Both the position numbers and the translations under genes were made by a program. This document shows, one piece after another, positions 1 to 12,085 of a stretch of 64,000 nucleotides of DNA. The DNA lies in the NCBI GenBank assembly GCA_030248215.1, contig JASANG010003696.1, positions 398,593-462,592 of the forward strand. Direction: 5' to 3'. A model generated the notes under the pieces. That model was not told where the DNA came from. It worked only from the letters and a program-made list of their open reading frames with translations, and made no database searches. Source of the stretch: Enoplolaimus lenunculus. Its lineage: Eukaryota; Nematoda; Enoplea; Enoplida; Thoracostomopsidae. Position 1 is the first letter of the stretch, and every line of letters starts with the position of its first letter.

Positions 1-2977
1 AAAAATAAAGTTCTTGGTGTCACCATCGAGTCGCCGCCCATCATCGAGTCGCCGCTCAAAACTCATTCCAAATCATGTCGGTGATATAAATCAAGTTAGC
101 GGTTATACTTGTAACGGGTCTTTTATTTCACCATAATTAGTTAACCAATCGTTTTATTACGAAAAATTTAACACCATTGCGCTCAGTTGCGCAACTTGTA
201 TCGAATGGTATATAATTTGTTGAACCTAGAGGGGATTTTGCGACCTTAAAAATCGAATTTTTCAAAAATTCAAATTTAGGCGCGGAATGATCATGGGAGG
301 TCATGAGAAGCTTAAATATGCAAAAAATAGAACCATTTTTGGGCAAACACGGACCGGGGGATCACGGAAAACAGCCCTTGTAATCAACTGTATTAAAATC
401 CAAATGTTAGCTACGTATTTATTTGTGAAAATAAAGTGAAGTATTGTGACATTAACTGAATAAAATGTATCCGTTAAAAACGAAAAGTTACAATTTATAT
501 TCGCCATAATATTTTTAAAAATTAATAAACACTGCGATATTCTGCATATGAAGCTTTCTGTTCGCTTTCCCTTAAAACGTTTATGAAGTTGCAAAAAATG
601 AACATTTTACCGAATAAATGACAATTCGTTAAAAATATTTTGTTACGAGAACCAAAAAATTAACGATTATTTGGGTTAAATTAGACTAAAAAACACACAT
701 ATTTTCATGTGACGCAAAAATACAAGTTATAGCTATGTATTTTTGGCGAAATAAAGTTATGTCGTGTGGCTAAATTACTATCCGTTTGAGAGTAAAAAAA
801 TTATTATTTACGTTCACCATATTTGGCTTGATTGCTGCTATCGTTCTGCGTGTTGTTTGTCACGAAATCGAACCAAACGTTAGCCACAAATGTCAGTATC
901 ATACCGTTTTGTCTCATAATTTTCTTCGAAACCTAAAATGAAGTTTCGTAAAAGTTAAAATTTTTAAAAAATATACAAATCAATCGACAATCCGGAATTG
1001 TTAGCGAAGCGATTTCTTCATTTCGCCAATCGAACTGTTATTAAGCATAAAATAGGAATAAAAATAATTATTATATATTTACACTGACCTTTATTTGATC
1101 TCATTCAGGCAATCATGAAGGCTCTCTTCTGCTTGAAATATGGTATCAATAATTTACTAAAAATTTAATAAATTTTCAGCACTGGCGGATGTAGCGAAAC
1201 GGAAGGATATATCTTTCATTGCAATAGTTCATTAGTTTTACTTGAAGCCCGCAATGTGTTTGGCCAAACAAATGAAAGCTATACATCGCGAGGTTACGAC
1301 AAATTAAACATTTGTGGGGCTTCGATGCAACTGGCCAAACTAAAGACGGCAAAAATTTGCTAAAAACTGTAAAATTATACAGTGTAAAAAGTATACTCTC
1401 ACAGGAAAGCCGTGGATATGCAATGGATTTTGCGATTCCATTTTGAAACCCAAATCAACCGGCACAGAGAACGAAACTTTTAAATTAAATACCAATCAAC
1501 TCTCGTCAATTAAATACAAAAAATGGTAAAAATACGATGGCACAAACATTGAAAAAATTTGGATTCGGTGGGTCTCGTCTTTCAGGTCTGTGTCTAGGTG
1601 TTTTCCATCTTAACCTAGAACCGTTTTGTTTAGTTGTAAATCCATCTCAATTTTGGCGGTGGAGTATGTGATGTTTGCAACGTTGCCCTGGTTGGCTTTG
1701 AGACTAACTTCAGAGTTTTCTCTTACGTCCTCTATATTTTTGGTCGGCTGGGCAGCTTTAACGGGCCCAATTGTTCGCCACATATAAGCATGACTTGAAA
1801 ATAATATAAGCACGACTTGAAAATATCGGCAGCGATGGAGTCTGTATTAAAGACACAACTGTCTTAAATTTCGGACAATTTTTCTGCAGTGGTCCAAAAA
1901 AACCACTGTTTTGGGTGATCTTCCATGACCCTTACCAACCTATGCTTCTAGTAGCTCAAAATGGTGGCCATCATGCTTCTTCGAGCCGAAAGTGAAATGG
2001 AGACTTTTGCATAACCGTTGGACACTAGTTCCGCAGTTCGATTACGAAACATAATATTCCACAGTTATTGCGTTTGAGAGTCTTATGTTGTTTTGTGTTC
2101 ACTCAATTTAATACTAAATTGATTTTATAAGTTGATTTTAAAGTGGCTAAAAACTTTATTGTTGCTCAGCATGACGAAGCGTACATCTTTGGTCACAACC
2201 ATAAGCGGTATGTGAAATTTCTATTTAAATAAACTTTTACACTTCATTCCTATGGACACTCATCATAACTCTTTCGTAACCACAATTCCATACGGTGAAT
2301 TACATGGCTATATGTGAAATTGTGTTTCTTGTGCTTAGTCTCGGTTTTAATGTTTATATTCTGAAGTGGGTTGATATAATCTGATATCGGTTGAACCGAG
2401 CACGAATATATGTATAATTTAGTATAAATAATGTTTCCTGATTGTTCTTGGTTGAACCGAGCAACGATATATGCGAAATTTTGCATAAATACGGTTTCCT
2501 TATTTTTCTTCAACATTGAAGGAGCACCCATTTGTTTGTTCTGCGAGTAAAGCAATTAAAATTTTGCATTTCATTGGTTTAGTAGGCTTTTTGAGTTTCC
2601 TATTTCGGTTCTGAGGTGGATGTAGTTTATTTAGCTATTTCGAACATGGTATATGCGTTTTTCATGCGTTGCTGGGTTCCAAATCTCTTGGTTGCGGGTT
2701 TTCAGATTTTACATCTTTTGTAATATATATGCGTGTATCATATAAATATGACTGCAGCAGTTGACGTTCGAAAACCATTTGTGGTATGCTTTACTTTTAG
2801 TTACAATTACCGAGATTTTATAAGCGACAGACTTACATATTTCCCTTAAAACGTATAACTTTACGAATGTTTTATGTGTGGTGCTCTTATGCTAACGATT
2901 CAATGTTCGTGGAGTGGAACGAACATGAATTTCTGGTCCCCATGTATTGTATAATTTCAAATACCTATAAATTTTAG
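1..2977. other. Upstream non-coding region of the septin
   Basis: No gene was recognised; the short open frames here lack family features. An ATG at 2171 opens a frame ending in a good donor (AGCG then gtatgt at 2208), so 2171-2207 could be a first exon, but it joins in frame only to a weak acceptor at 2996. A roughly 62-bp direct duplication sits at 2387-2511. Confidence 0.5.
2387..2511 (+). repeat. Two-unit direct duplication, upstream of the septin
   Basis: Units begin at about 2387 and 2450. Each starts with GGTTGAACCGAGCA and ends with a TTTCCT(G/T)ATTGTTCTT-like stretch. A degraded third unit may lie at 2303-2335. The first unit opens with the palindrome CGGTTGAACCG. Confidence 0.6.
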
Positions 2978-3086
2978 GCTCCGCCAGCACCACCAGTTGT
3001 GCCAAACATGAGAAAATTGGAATTGTCTGGAGTTGTCGGGTTCAAAGCGCTTCCAGAGCAATTGGTTGAAAAAGCAAAGCAAGCAG
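2978..3086 (+). CDS. Septin exon 1 as placed (5' leader plus start)
   Basis: Preceded by ATTTTAG and followed by gtgaag. ATG at 3008 opens [12 protein letters not shown], matching the segment that precedes the GTPase domain in this group. The 30 bases before it are open in frame but carry no other ATG. The acceptor at 2977 implies either an untranslated upstream exon or a trans-spliced leader. A second possible acceptor (CACCAG at 2991-2996) would put an exon ending at 2207 in frame. Confidence 0.7.
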
Positions 3087-6000
3087 GTGAAGCTTAATAA
3101 ATACGTAGTTCTGTGATTCGAAAATTATTTAAAAGTATAAAGCACTTGTTTACAGCGTGCATAGCTGGTAATTTAATTGGCAGTTACGAAGCGTTCAACC
3201 TGTAAGACTTACATTTTTGTAATTTTGCACTAATCCGTCAGATGGTATTACTTACCCAGTTACAATCTCTTTTGGTTGTTTGCAGGCTTTACGTTTAACT
3301 TGTTGTGCGTTGGCGAAACTGGAATTGGCAAAAGCACACTCATGGAATCCCTATTCAACATGAGCTTAAATTTGGAGCCCTGCTCACACGAATTGAAAAC
3401 TGTTGAATTACATTCAAATACCTATGGTATATAAGTATATATTTAATAGGCTTATGTGTAGTTAAGTTGGCTACTGTACTGAATAGTTATCTTTATTATT
3501 TTTCAATGCTATTTATGGTCATGCTATGGTTTTGCAGTCGTTTTATTGAATTACGGTAACTTGCAGTTAAAACAATACGTACGTATCAATATTGGTCTGC
3601 AGTTGTGATTCAAATATTGTTAGCTCACGTTTATTCGAAAATTGTCTTCTACTCTTCTAGATGTCGAAGAGAGTGGTGTCAAGTTGAAATTGACTATCGT
3701 TGAAACTGCCGGCTTTGGTGATCAATTGGATAAAGAAAGCAGGTACTTATGGTGCATATATGCTTGCTGCCAGTGGAAGCTGGGGTTAATGCAACTTTCT
3801 CAAAAACGTAACATGCCTAAATTAGCGTGTTAAGTAGTAAAACTTGGCATTTTTCAAAAATTTATATATAAACTTAATATTGCATGATATTGTTACCAAA
3901 CAGTCATTATCACTTGAATCTTGAATCTTGAATATGTAATGATCTGACATAAAATGTGATTGGTGTGGCTTAATTTTCAGGCGTCTTCCCGATGCGTTGT
4001 TTCTTATGTTTGATGAATAATCACGCACTCGATAATACGGGCTAAACTTGTGTTTCGTAATTTATGTTTCGGCTGTTTGTTTTAGCTCAAAAATTATTCT
4101 CGATTACATTAATCGTCAGTTTGAATCGTATTTGCAAGAAGAAATGAAAATCAAACGAACACTTCAGTTTTATCATGATACAAGAATTCACGCTTGCATT
4201 TATTTTATATCGCCAACTGGACATGGGTAAGCACTAAGCAGTGTGTCTAGTACTTTTATAGCTTTTCAACTGGTACATAACTTTTCCCTTGCTGACTGAT
4301 CTGTGTCCATTTTTATACTTGTTAAAAGTTCCTACTACGTAATAATTTGCCATTTGGAATTCTTTTTGTGAGAATATAATCGTGGGCTTTCAAAATGATT
4401 CATTGATGTATTATAGGCTTAAAGCTCTGGATCGTGATGTATTGAAGCAGTTGTGTTCAAAAGTCAACGTTATTCCGGTTATTGCCAAAGCAGATACAAT
4501 ATCAAAAGATGAGCTAGAACGGTTTAAAAACAAGGTGAGTTTGTAATATTTTAGGCAGGTACTAACAGAAGTATAGTTTTGAATGGTTAGTAGAATGAGG
4601 TGAAACAGATTAATTAAGACGATGGATAACGATAGCGCGTATGGTTATTAAAATATTTTCTATTTGACATTTGATAAATGTTTTACTTCTTCAATAGTAA
4701 TTTTTATTTGCTGTCTGGAAAATACCCGTACTTGGAGATGGCTTTTACAATCTTTATGTTAACCGCGCAAAAAACATAGCGGTTACCAAGGCACTGAGTT
4801 TTGGTACCTTGACCACGTGGTTTATTTTAGATTTTAAGCGATATGAAGGCTCATGCAATCGAGTTTTATACGTTTCCAATGGACGACGAAACTTATATTG
4901 AAGTCAATTCTGCGTTGAATGTAAGATTTTGTTTAGTTTACTAACTCACGTTTCGGATGATAGATTTTGTAAGTTTTAAGTTGCGGCTAAAATCGGCAAT
5001 TACATTAATGTTTGGGCCTCCGCGTTCTTGAACGTTGTGTACTTATATCACTCAGTGCTTGAGATACTTTTTTGCGCCGTTGTTTCGACTATCGCGCAAT
5101 TATTTATGTATTTATATATTGATATTTTTGCAGGGAAGTGTACCATTTGCAGTTGTTGGAAGCACTGATTTTGTTAAGAAAGGAAACAAAAGCGTTCGAG
5201 CCCGTCAATACCCTTGGGGTATTGTGGAAGGTAAAGTACAGCAAACAAAGTCAACGATTTTTTTGTTTTTGTGCGTTTTTGGGAACTGGGTAACTAAATT
5301 GTTTACATTTGAAACGGCAAAGAATCGGCATTTGTTATAGTTCGTGCCTATACTCACGAAAAGTGCCGATTATTACTGCTGCCGATGCTGACTAATCGGC
5401 ACATCCCTAATTTGAAAACTTATTTAACACTCTTTAAATCTTGTTAATCACTTCAATAGTTCAATAAAATTATGCATAACATATAGGTAACTCCAGGATC
5501 AACCCAGAGTATTTGATGACTTCAAATTAGGAGGGTTTTTGAGTGGCGTTGGGCTGAATATGGGTTGATTTCTGCAGTAATGGTTTCTGTGAGGGAGGGT
5601 GACCCTACCGCCCCTACAAGTAAAATACTATCTAATTATCTCTTGTGATTTTACAGTTGAAAACGAAGAGCACTGTGACTTTGTGAAACTTCGCGAAGCT
5701 TTACTACGAACGAACGTCGAAGATTTGCGCGAGCGAACACACAAAGTGCTGTACGAAAACTTTCGACGTCATCGGCTGATTGAAATGGGACTCAAAGAAG
5801 GCGATCTGGGCCCCGGAATTCAGCAAGCGTATCAGCAGGTTGGTTTTAAAATTTAGCGGCCGATTAATTGGCATATATCTCAAGAAGAAGTACACTGCTG
5901 ACTGGTAATTTAACGCCAGAAGATGTGCTTTAATGCGATGTATGACTTTTTCAGGCATGCATACTATGTTTTGTGTTATATGTTTTGTTTCAGCGTCGTT

Positions 6001-6786
6001 TGGAACATATTGCATCGCTACAATCGTCTGAGAATGAACTTCGTGAAAAATTTTTGCTTCGAGTCAAAAATAAAGAAGATGAGCTCAAGCGGCAAGAGAA
6101 AGATGTACTTTATGTTTATGTATTAGCTTTCGTTTTAAACAGTTTTATAGCTAATTTTATAGCTAAGTGTGGTATTTGTCACTTGTATTACTCAAGTTGG
6201 AGTGTGACGTATTCTGTGCTATGCGTTAGTCAGATATAGTGCAATATTTATACCGTATCTATAATCTTTGTTGCATGAAAGAATTTTGGTGCGATAGTGG
6301 CAGGGAAGCAACCACATCTTATTTTTACCGGAACCGGATATTAACTGTTTATAGCATCTAAATTTGTACACTGTTAGTAGTATCCGAATCATGCAGTATA
6401 TAAAAGTATAGATTTACGTACTGTTTTAACATTTATGTTAGCTTGGATTATTTGTTTTACTTCAGGGTTAAAAACTTAAAATTATTGACTTGTGCACAAA
6501 TGCAGCAGCAGCATTATGTCTAGTATTTTACACATGTGGATTGTGAAAACAATTTTATGATATTCCGGACCACAACTGCAAACCAGATGCCTGTATAGTA
6601 GTATACAGAGTGGAAGCATGTATGGTTTTGTTTCAGCTCCAACTTAAAACCGATGCTGAAAATCGTCGCTTTCAACAAGAAATGGCAGAACTTGATGAAG
6701 AAAACAAAAAGCTCGACGCTGAAATGGCCGAATTTTACCGTCAGAAAAATCAGTACACACAAACGCTTCGGAAAAATAAAAAGTAA
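3008..6786 (+). CDS. Septin, SEPT6/8/11 group (complete, ten coding exons)
   Basis: GTP-binding cytoskeletal protein that assembles with other septins into hetero-oligomeric filaments at membranes and the division site. Exons: 3008-3086, 3286-3426, 3661-3742, 4086-4226, 4417-4534, 4831-4920, 5134-5230, 5657-5838, 5994-6104, 6637-6786. Every intron is GT-AG, all phases agree, and the sum is 1191 nt (396 aa plus TAA). Visible: short N-terminal [11 protein letters not shown] segment; P-loop GETGIGKST (36-44); switch region ETAGFGD (88-94); G4 motif AKAD (171-174); septin unique element around RQYPWG and [12 protein letters not shown] (241-262); charged C-terminal coiled coil from about 311 to 392. 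Sequence runs such as [17 protein letters not shown] and YLQEE are those of the SEPT6 group, whose members are slightly longer (about 420-430 aa). Thr65 sits where SEPT2/7/9 carry their catalytic threonine; vertebrate SEPT6-group proteins lack it. The start at 3008 is the first ATG in frame in its exon; a further upstream exon is possible. No canonical AATAAA follows closely. Confidence 0.93.
3286..3426 (+). CDS. Septin exon 2 (P-loop)
   Basis: Between ttgcag and gtatat. Encodes [18 protein letters not shown] and runs to the SNTY of the switch I region, including Thr65. Confidence 0.93.
3661..3742 (+). CDS. Septin exon 3 (switch II)
   Basis: Acceptor cttctag, donor gtactt. Encodes [21 protein letters not shown], then QLDKES. 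The Asp of the usual DxxG is Glu here; vertebrate SEPT6 has Ser at the same place. Confidence 0.92.
4086..4226 (+). CDS. Septin exon 4
   Basis: Acceptor gttttag, donor gtaagc. Encodes [18 protein letters not shown] through ISPTGHG, the central GTPase-domain strands. Confidence 0.93.
4417..4534 (+). CDS. Septin exon 5 (G4 motif)
   Basis: Acceptor ttatag, donor gtgagt. Encodes [12 protein letters not shown] and the guanine-specificity motif AKAD within [13 protein letters not shown]. Confidence 0.93.
4831..4920 (+). CDS. Septin exon 6
   Basis: Acceptor attttag, donor gtaaga; 90 nt, phase 0 at both ends. Encodes [20 protein letters not shown] and the following VNSALN. Confidence 0.92.
5134..5230 (+). 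CDS. Septin exon 7 (septin unique element, first part)
   Basis: Acceptor tttgcag, donor gtaaag. Encodes [11 protein letters not shown] and [11 protein letters not shown], the septin interface signature. Confidence 0.93.
5657..5838 (+). CDS. Septin exon 8 (septin unique element, second part)
   Basis: Acceptor ttacag, donor gttggt. Encodes [19 protein letters not shown] and then the helical [18 protein letters not shown] stretch leading into the C-terminal extension. Confidence 0.93.
5994..6104 (+). CDS. Septin exon 9 (coiled coil)
   Basis: Acceptor gtttcag, donor gtactt. Highly charged helix [10 protein letters not shown] to KRQEKD with heptad-like spacing, as in the coiled coil of the family. 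Confidence 0.88.
6637..6786 (+). CDS. Septin exon 10 (coiled coil end, stop)
   Basis: Acceptor gtttcag. Encodes [20 protein letters not shown] and on to LRKNKK followed by TAA at 6784-6786. The end is basic, as in SEPT6/8/11. Confidence 0.9.
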   Translation, partial: LQLKTDAENRRFQQEMAELDEENKKLDAEMAEFYRQKNQYTQTLRKNKK

Positions 6787-7079
6787 TGTGTATTATAAAC
6801 TTTTGTAAGTTTGAAGGTAATATTATTAGTTTTATGCTGCTTTCATAATGCGAATTTTGGTGTTAGTATTGACTAACTTTTTATGCGGTCGGCACCAACC
6901 AACAAATTTATGAATGTGCTTGGTATAAATATTTTCTTGTTAAAAATATTGAGTTGCAAATTTGGTTTTACTCGACGTCAAGCATGTAAAGATAAATCAA
7001 TATTTTACAGACTGATTGTAGGTATTAATATGTGCTGTTTATTAAATTAATAGTTTTCGTTCCGATTTCTGTTTTGCCT

Positions 7080-7195
7080 TTATGCGGGATTCACGTTATC
7101 ACCCGGGCAGCATCAAACATGTGTTGTCTCTATTAGACTATTGACTATTGCTATTGGGCAACATTTTGTCTGCTCAGAAACCCGCATACCACCAT
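7080..7195. mobile_element. MITE-like element, TATGCGGG ends
   Basis: TATGCGGGATT at the left and AAACCCGCATA at the right form inverted ends about 113 bp apart, with a possible TA target duplication. Only one copy was seen. Confidence 0.4.
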
Positions 7196-9009
7196 TACAT
7201 TAAAAAATTCGTAGTTGCCTGCTATCATCCTGTGTAGGTCACCTTTTGTTCTCTAATGTCATATGATATTCGACATATTATTTTGTCTGCGAATAACATG
7301 TGATTTTGTTTTCAATTGTCTACAGTTTTGAGGTAACAAAAGCAAATTGGCCATGTAGTATTGAATATTATCTATAATGCTAGAATTTTAAATTTGGATT
7401 GTTCAGTTTACCAATGACAGCCCGAATTTTAACGTTGACGTTGAATCAACATGGGCCAGATCGTGACCCGCCTGTCCCGGTTATATCGCGAATCGTGCAT
7501 TCTATTCACTTACATGAGTACATGGAGTTGTATGGAATATACTGTTTGTTTGGTTTACAGATAATGGAAACGATCGCGATCTCATGATTGACATTTAGTT
7601 TTTGCCAATACATTTTTGAGCTCTATCTTGGTACTATTACTATTTTTTGTTTATTTACGGCGTTGGTCTCCTGTTGTCTAGAGTGCTTTGTCCGAATGAT
7701 TTGAATGTAAGTTCATTTTTATCTAACAAACTGCCGTGGAACGTTTGTAATTGCGTGGTACTGGTTTCCAATTAATTATTTGGTCTAAACTATTTTACGG
7801 TGTTCAGTGGACATTTAGCAAATGTACCACCGCAAGTAGTATTAAAACATTTTGATATCAACAAAAAGATATTAAAAAAGACCAATTCACTCTTGGTTTT
7901 AGTCGTCCAACGTGTATTGTTGAATAATTTTTTACTGCCAGCTATGTATTTCATTTATGTAATTATTATTGTGTTAACAATTTTTTGGCCAAACGAAAGT
8001 TTTTGATGTTTTTCTCTATGTGTTTGTTTGATAGTCGTTATTATTGTTGCAGTGCATATCACATGATATTTTGTGTGTTTTCACTTTTGGTTTAGAGCTC
8101 AGAGTTGGCAGATTCAAATGACCGTAGCATAGTTTCTAACCACGAATTGAGTTATGGAAAATAATTTAGTCGAACTTCATATTGGAAAGTATTCGAAATT
8201 CATTGCTTATAGTTTGCTGGCTCGAAATTGTTGATGTTTGTCCATACAAAAAATGGTTTGAAATAGAGTTACTTTAGGGTCAGAAATTGTACTGATGCCT
8301 AAGGCTCCGGGGCTGGGATAAGTACCAACCGGGGCAATGGATGTTTCTGTAACTATATAAGTGAACTCGTTGAGGGTTTCGCGTGACCGAAACATTTGAT
8401 TCCTATTATAGTTGCATCGGGTAGTTATTTTTAAATGTTACAACTTTAATTTTTGTTCAGCTGTTCAAGATGTATCGAGTCAAACGAAGTTTGCATTTCG
8501 TATTTGGCCCAGGTAATGCACTGGCAAATTAAGTGTTGGTCCTGACCCGGTGCAGTTGGTTTCCGCCCGGGAATGTGTCATGATTTGTTACTAGTTTGCG
8601 CTGATGTTTTGATATATACTCTTGTCTGAGATTGTACGTATATATCCTAGTGAACTTGTATAAAGTAGTTTTTCTGATGCAGAAGAATTTTGCAATAATA
8701 TAATATGAGACCACGTTCGTAAAAGTATAAAATATGTTGACTCAAAAGATTATACTTATGTATAATAAAAATTGAGGAAAATGATTTGCTCGTGGTTGAC
8801 ATATATAATTTCTGTTGAAATGTGTGCAAGTCAGGAGGGACGGTGTATGTTTAAGTTATTCAGAAGCAAGTGTACTTTTCACATAACGTACAATTTTGAT
8901 AACCGCACTTTTGTAACGCCAATTATCGCTCACAATCTTGAATTCTTAGATTGGGAAGATTCTTCGAAGAGGCCAAGGAAATTTTCTTAATTTTTGGCTC
9001 GTGATTGGA

Positions 9010-9452
9010 TTAGTGGCGGACCGTTTTTCGCAGCAATGCATTAGAATAATTTTAATTAGGTTTTAGACTAATTTTTTTTGCTTAGGCTTAATAGGTATAA
9101 GCTCATTTTTAGGCTTAGATATTAATAGTACTGTAGCGGCCTTGTCGTATACATTTGCCGAGTTCTTTTAACCTTTCTTACCGACGGGACCTTCGCATTA
9201 AGTTTGCTTGAACTGAATGGTGATTTACCTAAGCCAAAGATATACTTCCAGCTGGACCTTGGTGCTTGGTCGAAGATTAATTAAACTTTCTAAATCTATA
9301 ATTGTGCAATAATTAATTCGTATGTCTTTTTAATATTTAATAAACTGTGTATTTAGCTGTAGTCGAGATGGTAGTCAGTGTATGCATTACGCTTAGGCGT
9401 AGGCTTAAGAATATGCTTATAATACTGTTTCGCCCCTGTTCTTTACATTGGC
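9010..9452. mobile_element. CAGGGGCG-family MITE, composite or nested
   Basis: The left part starts GTGGCGGACCGTTTTTCGCAG and contains the TTAGACTAATTTTTTTTGCT core. The right end is GTTTCGCCCCTG followed by TTTACATTGGCC. It is longer than the 154-196 bp copies at 26.5 and 28.0 kb, so it may be two copies side by side. Confidence 0.5.
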
Positions 9453-10383
9453 CGAGGGCGAAGTGAACGAAAACATGATGCCCGAAACGAAAATTAAAAA
9501 CGGCTGTTAAATATAACATTTTTAACGAGCGTTTCTTAACGAACACATATCAGTCGTTTCCCACATCGTACGTTAAGTTCTCAAAAACAATGCCCACTTG
9601 ATTTTTTGGACTCGGGCGTCAAGTTCTTAGTCAAAAGGTGATAACAAACTCCTCTCATCATCGAGTCTGGTCTGAATTTTAGCGCAACATTGAATCTCAG
9701 GCAAAATTAAACATTTTTGAGACGGAACTTTTAGCAGTTTGTTTTGTAAACTTCGTGAAACAGCGGCCGTACGTAAACTGTTTAAGCAAAAATATTCAAA
9801 GCTCTACATTTTTTCTTGAACAAAGTGTTTCACATAACATCGTAAAATTGCAGGTGCAACACGAGTTCGGGCATCAAAAACCGGTTTCAAAGCAACTTTC
9901 CAACCGGGAGGCGAACACCCATCGTAGAATAGTTTACACGTGATGCATAAGAAACTAACTTGTTTAACCATTACGCTACATCAGTAGCTGTAAGTAGATT
10001 TTATGTAAGTATTATAACCAACTCCTGTTTGTTGTTTTTCAGAAGGAAAAATGGTACCAATGAACGGGATTTTTCGTTTCAGATCTTTACTGAAAACTCC
10101 GATTATATTGTGCTGAGAAGTATCAGACATGTGAAAAAGCAGAAAAATGATTTATTCCGCGATGGCAACTGGCCAAAATATACTTAATTGTAAACCGAAA
10201 ATTTTCACATAGCACAAAACCACGATTTTGATGTTACGTGTACTCTTGCATGATGCGAAGAGAAATATGGCTGCGCGTATAAAATCAACAAGGATGCATA
10301 ACTCAAAATCTATGAATCGGCACCGTGGCTATGACATATATGTCATGCATTTTGTTCATGATTCCTTAAGCATTAATATAGTA

Positions 10384-10505
10384 CACTGCAAAAATGGTGA
10401 GTGAATCGACTCTCTCCGAAATAGGCTTTTCCTGACTACACAAACTGAGTCAAAATTCAACTCCGCCACAGTCAAATTCAATTTGACTCTCACTTTTTTG
10501 CAGTG
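10384..10505. mobile_element. MITE, CACTGCAAAAA ends, TA duplication
   Basis: 122 bp with ends CACTGCAAAAATGGTGA and a CACTTTTTTGCAGTG inverse, flanked on both sides by TA (10382-10383, 10506-10507). The TA duplication is typical of Tc1/mariner-type elements. Inner GACTCTCTCCGAAATAGGC is shared with the copy at 13681. Confidence 0.75.
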
Positions 10506-10790
10506 TACCTGGCTTAATATATCTTAAAAGCATTGTTTGCTATAAAGACTTCGGTCTTAGTTTTACAATTTTACGCTAAAGGCGTTTAGGCTTATTGACC
10601 CGTTCTCACCTAGAGCAGACTGAGTAAACCTAGAGCAATCTGTGTAAGTGAATTAACATACAATGCGCAGCGTTAAGAATTTACTTATGTACTGTGCAAA
10701 ATCTCCACAAGACGTGAAAACCCCTTGGGCTAGAACGTCACGCACCTTTACTACGGCAAACGCCACCCACCCATGAGGTGCGAGGAGGCA

Positions 10791-10940
10791 CGTAGTCAGC
10801 TCACCTTGCTAGGGGGGCTGAAAATTTTCCAGGCGGGGCATTCAATGATTTCAATGAGTCACAAGCAAGGTTGACAATTCTCTACGGGGGTCAAACTTTT
10901 TCCAGGACGGGGGCTGAGACCCCCTGTCCTGGCTACGGGA
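10791..10940 (+). mobile_element. GGCCCGTAGCCA-ended MITE (family reference copy)
   Basis: Family of about 150-170 bp with imperfect inverted ends GGCCCGTAGCCA and TGGCTACGGGCC. The inner order is CAGCTCACCTTGCTAG, a GGGG-rich block, CAAGCAAGGTTGAAAATTTTC, and a second G-rich block. It is non-coding. In this copy the ends are CGTAGTCAGC and TGGCTACGGG. Strand here means CTCACCTTGC lies first. Confidence 0.75.
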
Positions 10941-11217
10941 CCGGGTGCGAGTCGAATACTGGCTTGAAACGAGATTGGGTTTTTATGCTCAATGCGAGAT
11001 TGGGCCATACATTCCTATCTTAATCAATTAGTCTGCAATGCTTTACGCTTTGTATTGCAGTATCTTACCTGGGCCCCGATGTTTATCTTGTCGACAACTG
11101 GTGTTAAAAGTATATATAAACACAGCTGAAAAATTGAGTCAAAAATTTAAATTATTCCTCCCACCCAAATCTGTTCGTGAGCTGGGACTGTGATGTAGCT
11201 AGAATTGTGAAAAGAGG

Positions 11218-11372
11218 GAACTCACTCTGAACCGATTTAATTCCGTGTAAGTTAATTAACTAACTCACAATGAATACAATCAATTCAGAATTCTAAGTTC
11301 TGAAAGACTCAGACTTCAGAGTGGATACAGCTCATTCTGAGTTAGAATCAACTGACTAAAATTTACAGTGTG
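11218..11372. repeat. Dispersed repeat, ACTCACTCTGA to TTTACAGTGT
   Basis: Shares ATTCTGAGTT, AATCAACT(G/C)ACT and the terminal AAATTTACAGTGT with the copy at 61310-61506. It is rich in partial GAGTT/AACTC palindromes, so it is probably a MITE. Confidence 0.5.
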
Positions 11373-11689
11373 GTTAATGTGTAATATTTCCCAACTTCAC
11401 CAAGTAAACGCTCAATGAATGTGACAAGTTATCAAAACGTTTTATATCAAGCTTTAATAACTGGACATTTCACAATATTTCTATAATAGATAGCAGAGAC
11501 AGTTATGATAGTAGTACACAGTAACCAAACGTATCATTGCCGCAAAACAAACCTAGGCAAATCGAAAAATGCGCATAACAAAGTTTTAAATTCTAACGAA
11601 CTCGACAGGTTCGTCCCGCTATTGGCTGGTTTCTTTTGCTAGCCCTGTGTAGGTACTCCATAATCTAGTTAAAGGAAAAATTGTCCTTT

Positions 11690-12085
11690 TTCATCAGGGT
11701 GGATCGTTTTTCTGCAAAACTGCAATAGAGTGAGCTTAAGCTTTAGACTATTTTTTGCATAGGGTTATAGATATAAGTTCATTCCTATGCATAGGCTAAA
11801 GCTTAGGATTATGTTTTATACTGGTCTCATGACGCGCTTATAATGAACCTGAAAATAATTCCAATTCCTCCGTAGACAAAACATTCCAGTAGAGGAACCA
11901 AACGCATTTCTTGAGGATGTAAAAAATTCGAGCCACAGGGCCATAACAGCAGAATAAGCATATTCCCAAGCCTAAGCCTAAGCGCAAGAAAGAGAGTGCA
12001 CCGAAGCCTAAGCCTGGGTAAAAAATAAGGTACTCTATTGCACTACCGCAGAAAAACGTTCCGCCCCTGATGTTACATGTGCAAA
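11690..12085. mobile_element. CAGGGGCG-family MITE pair
   Basis: The left end CAGGGTGGATCGTTTTTCTG and the right end AAAAACGTTCCGCCCCTG then ATGTTACATG match the family termini. Inside are two blocks of CCTAAGCCTAAGC in opposite senses, so two copies may be joined. Confidence 0.55.
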
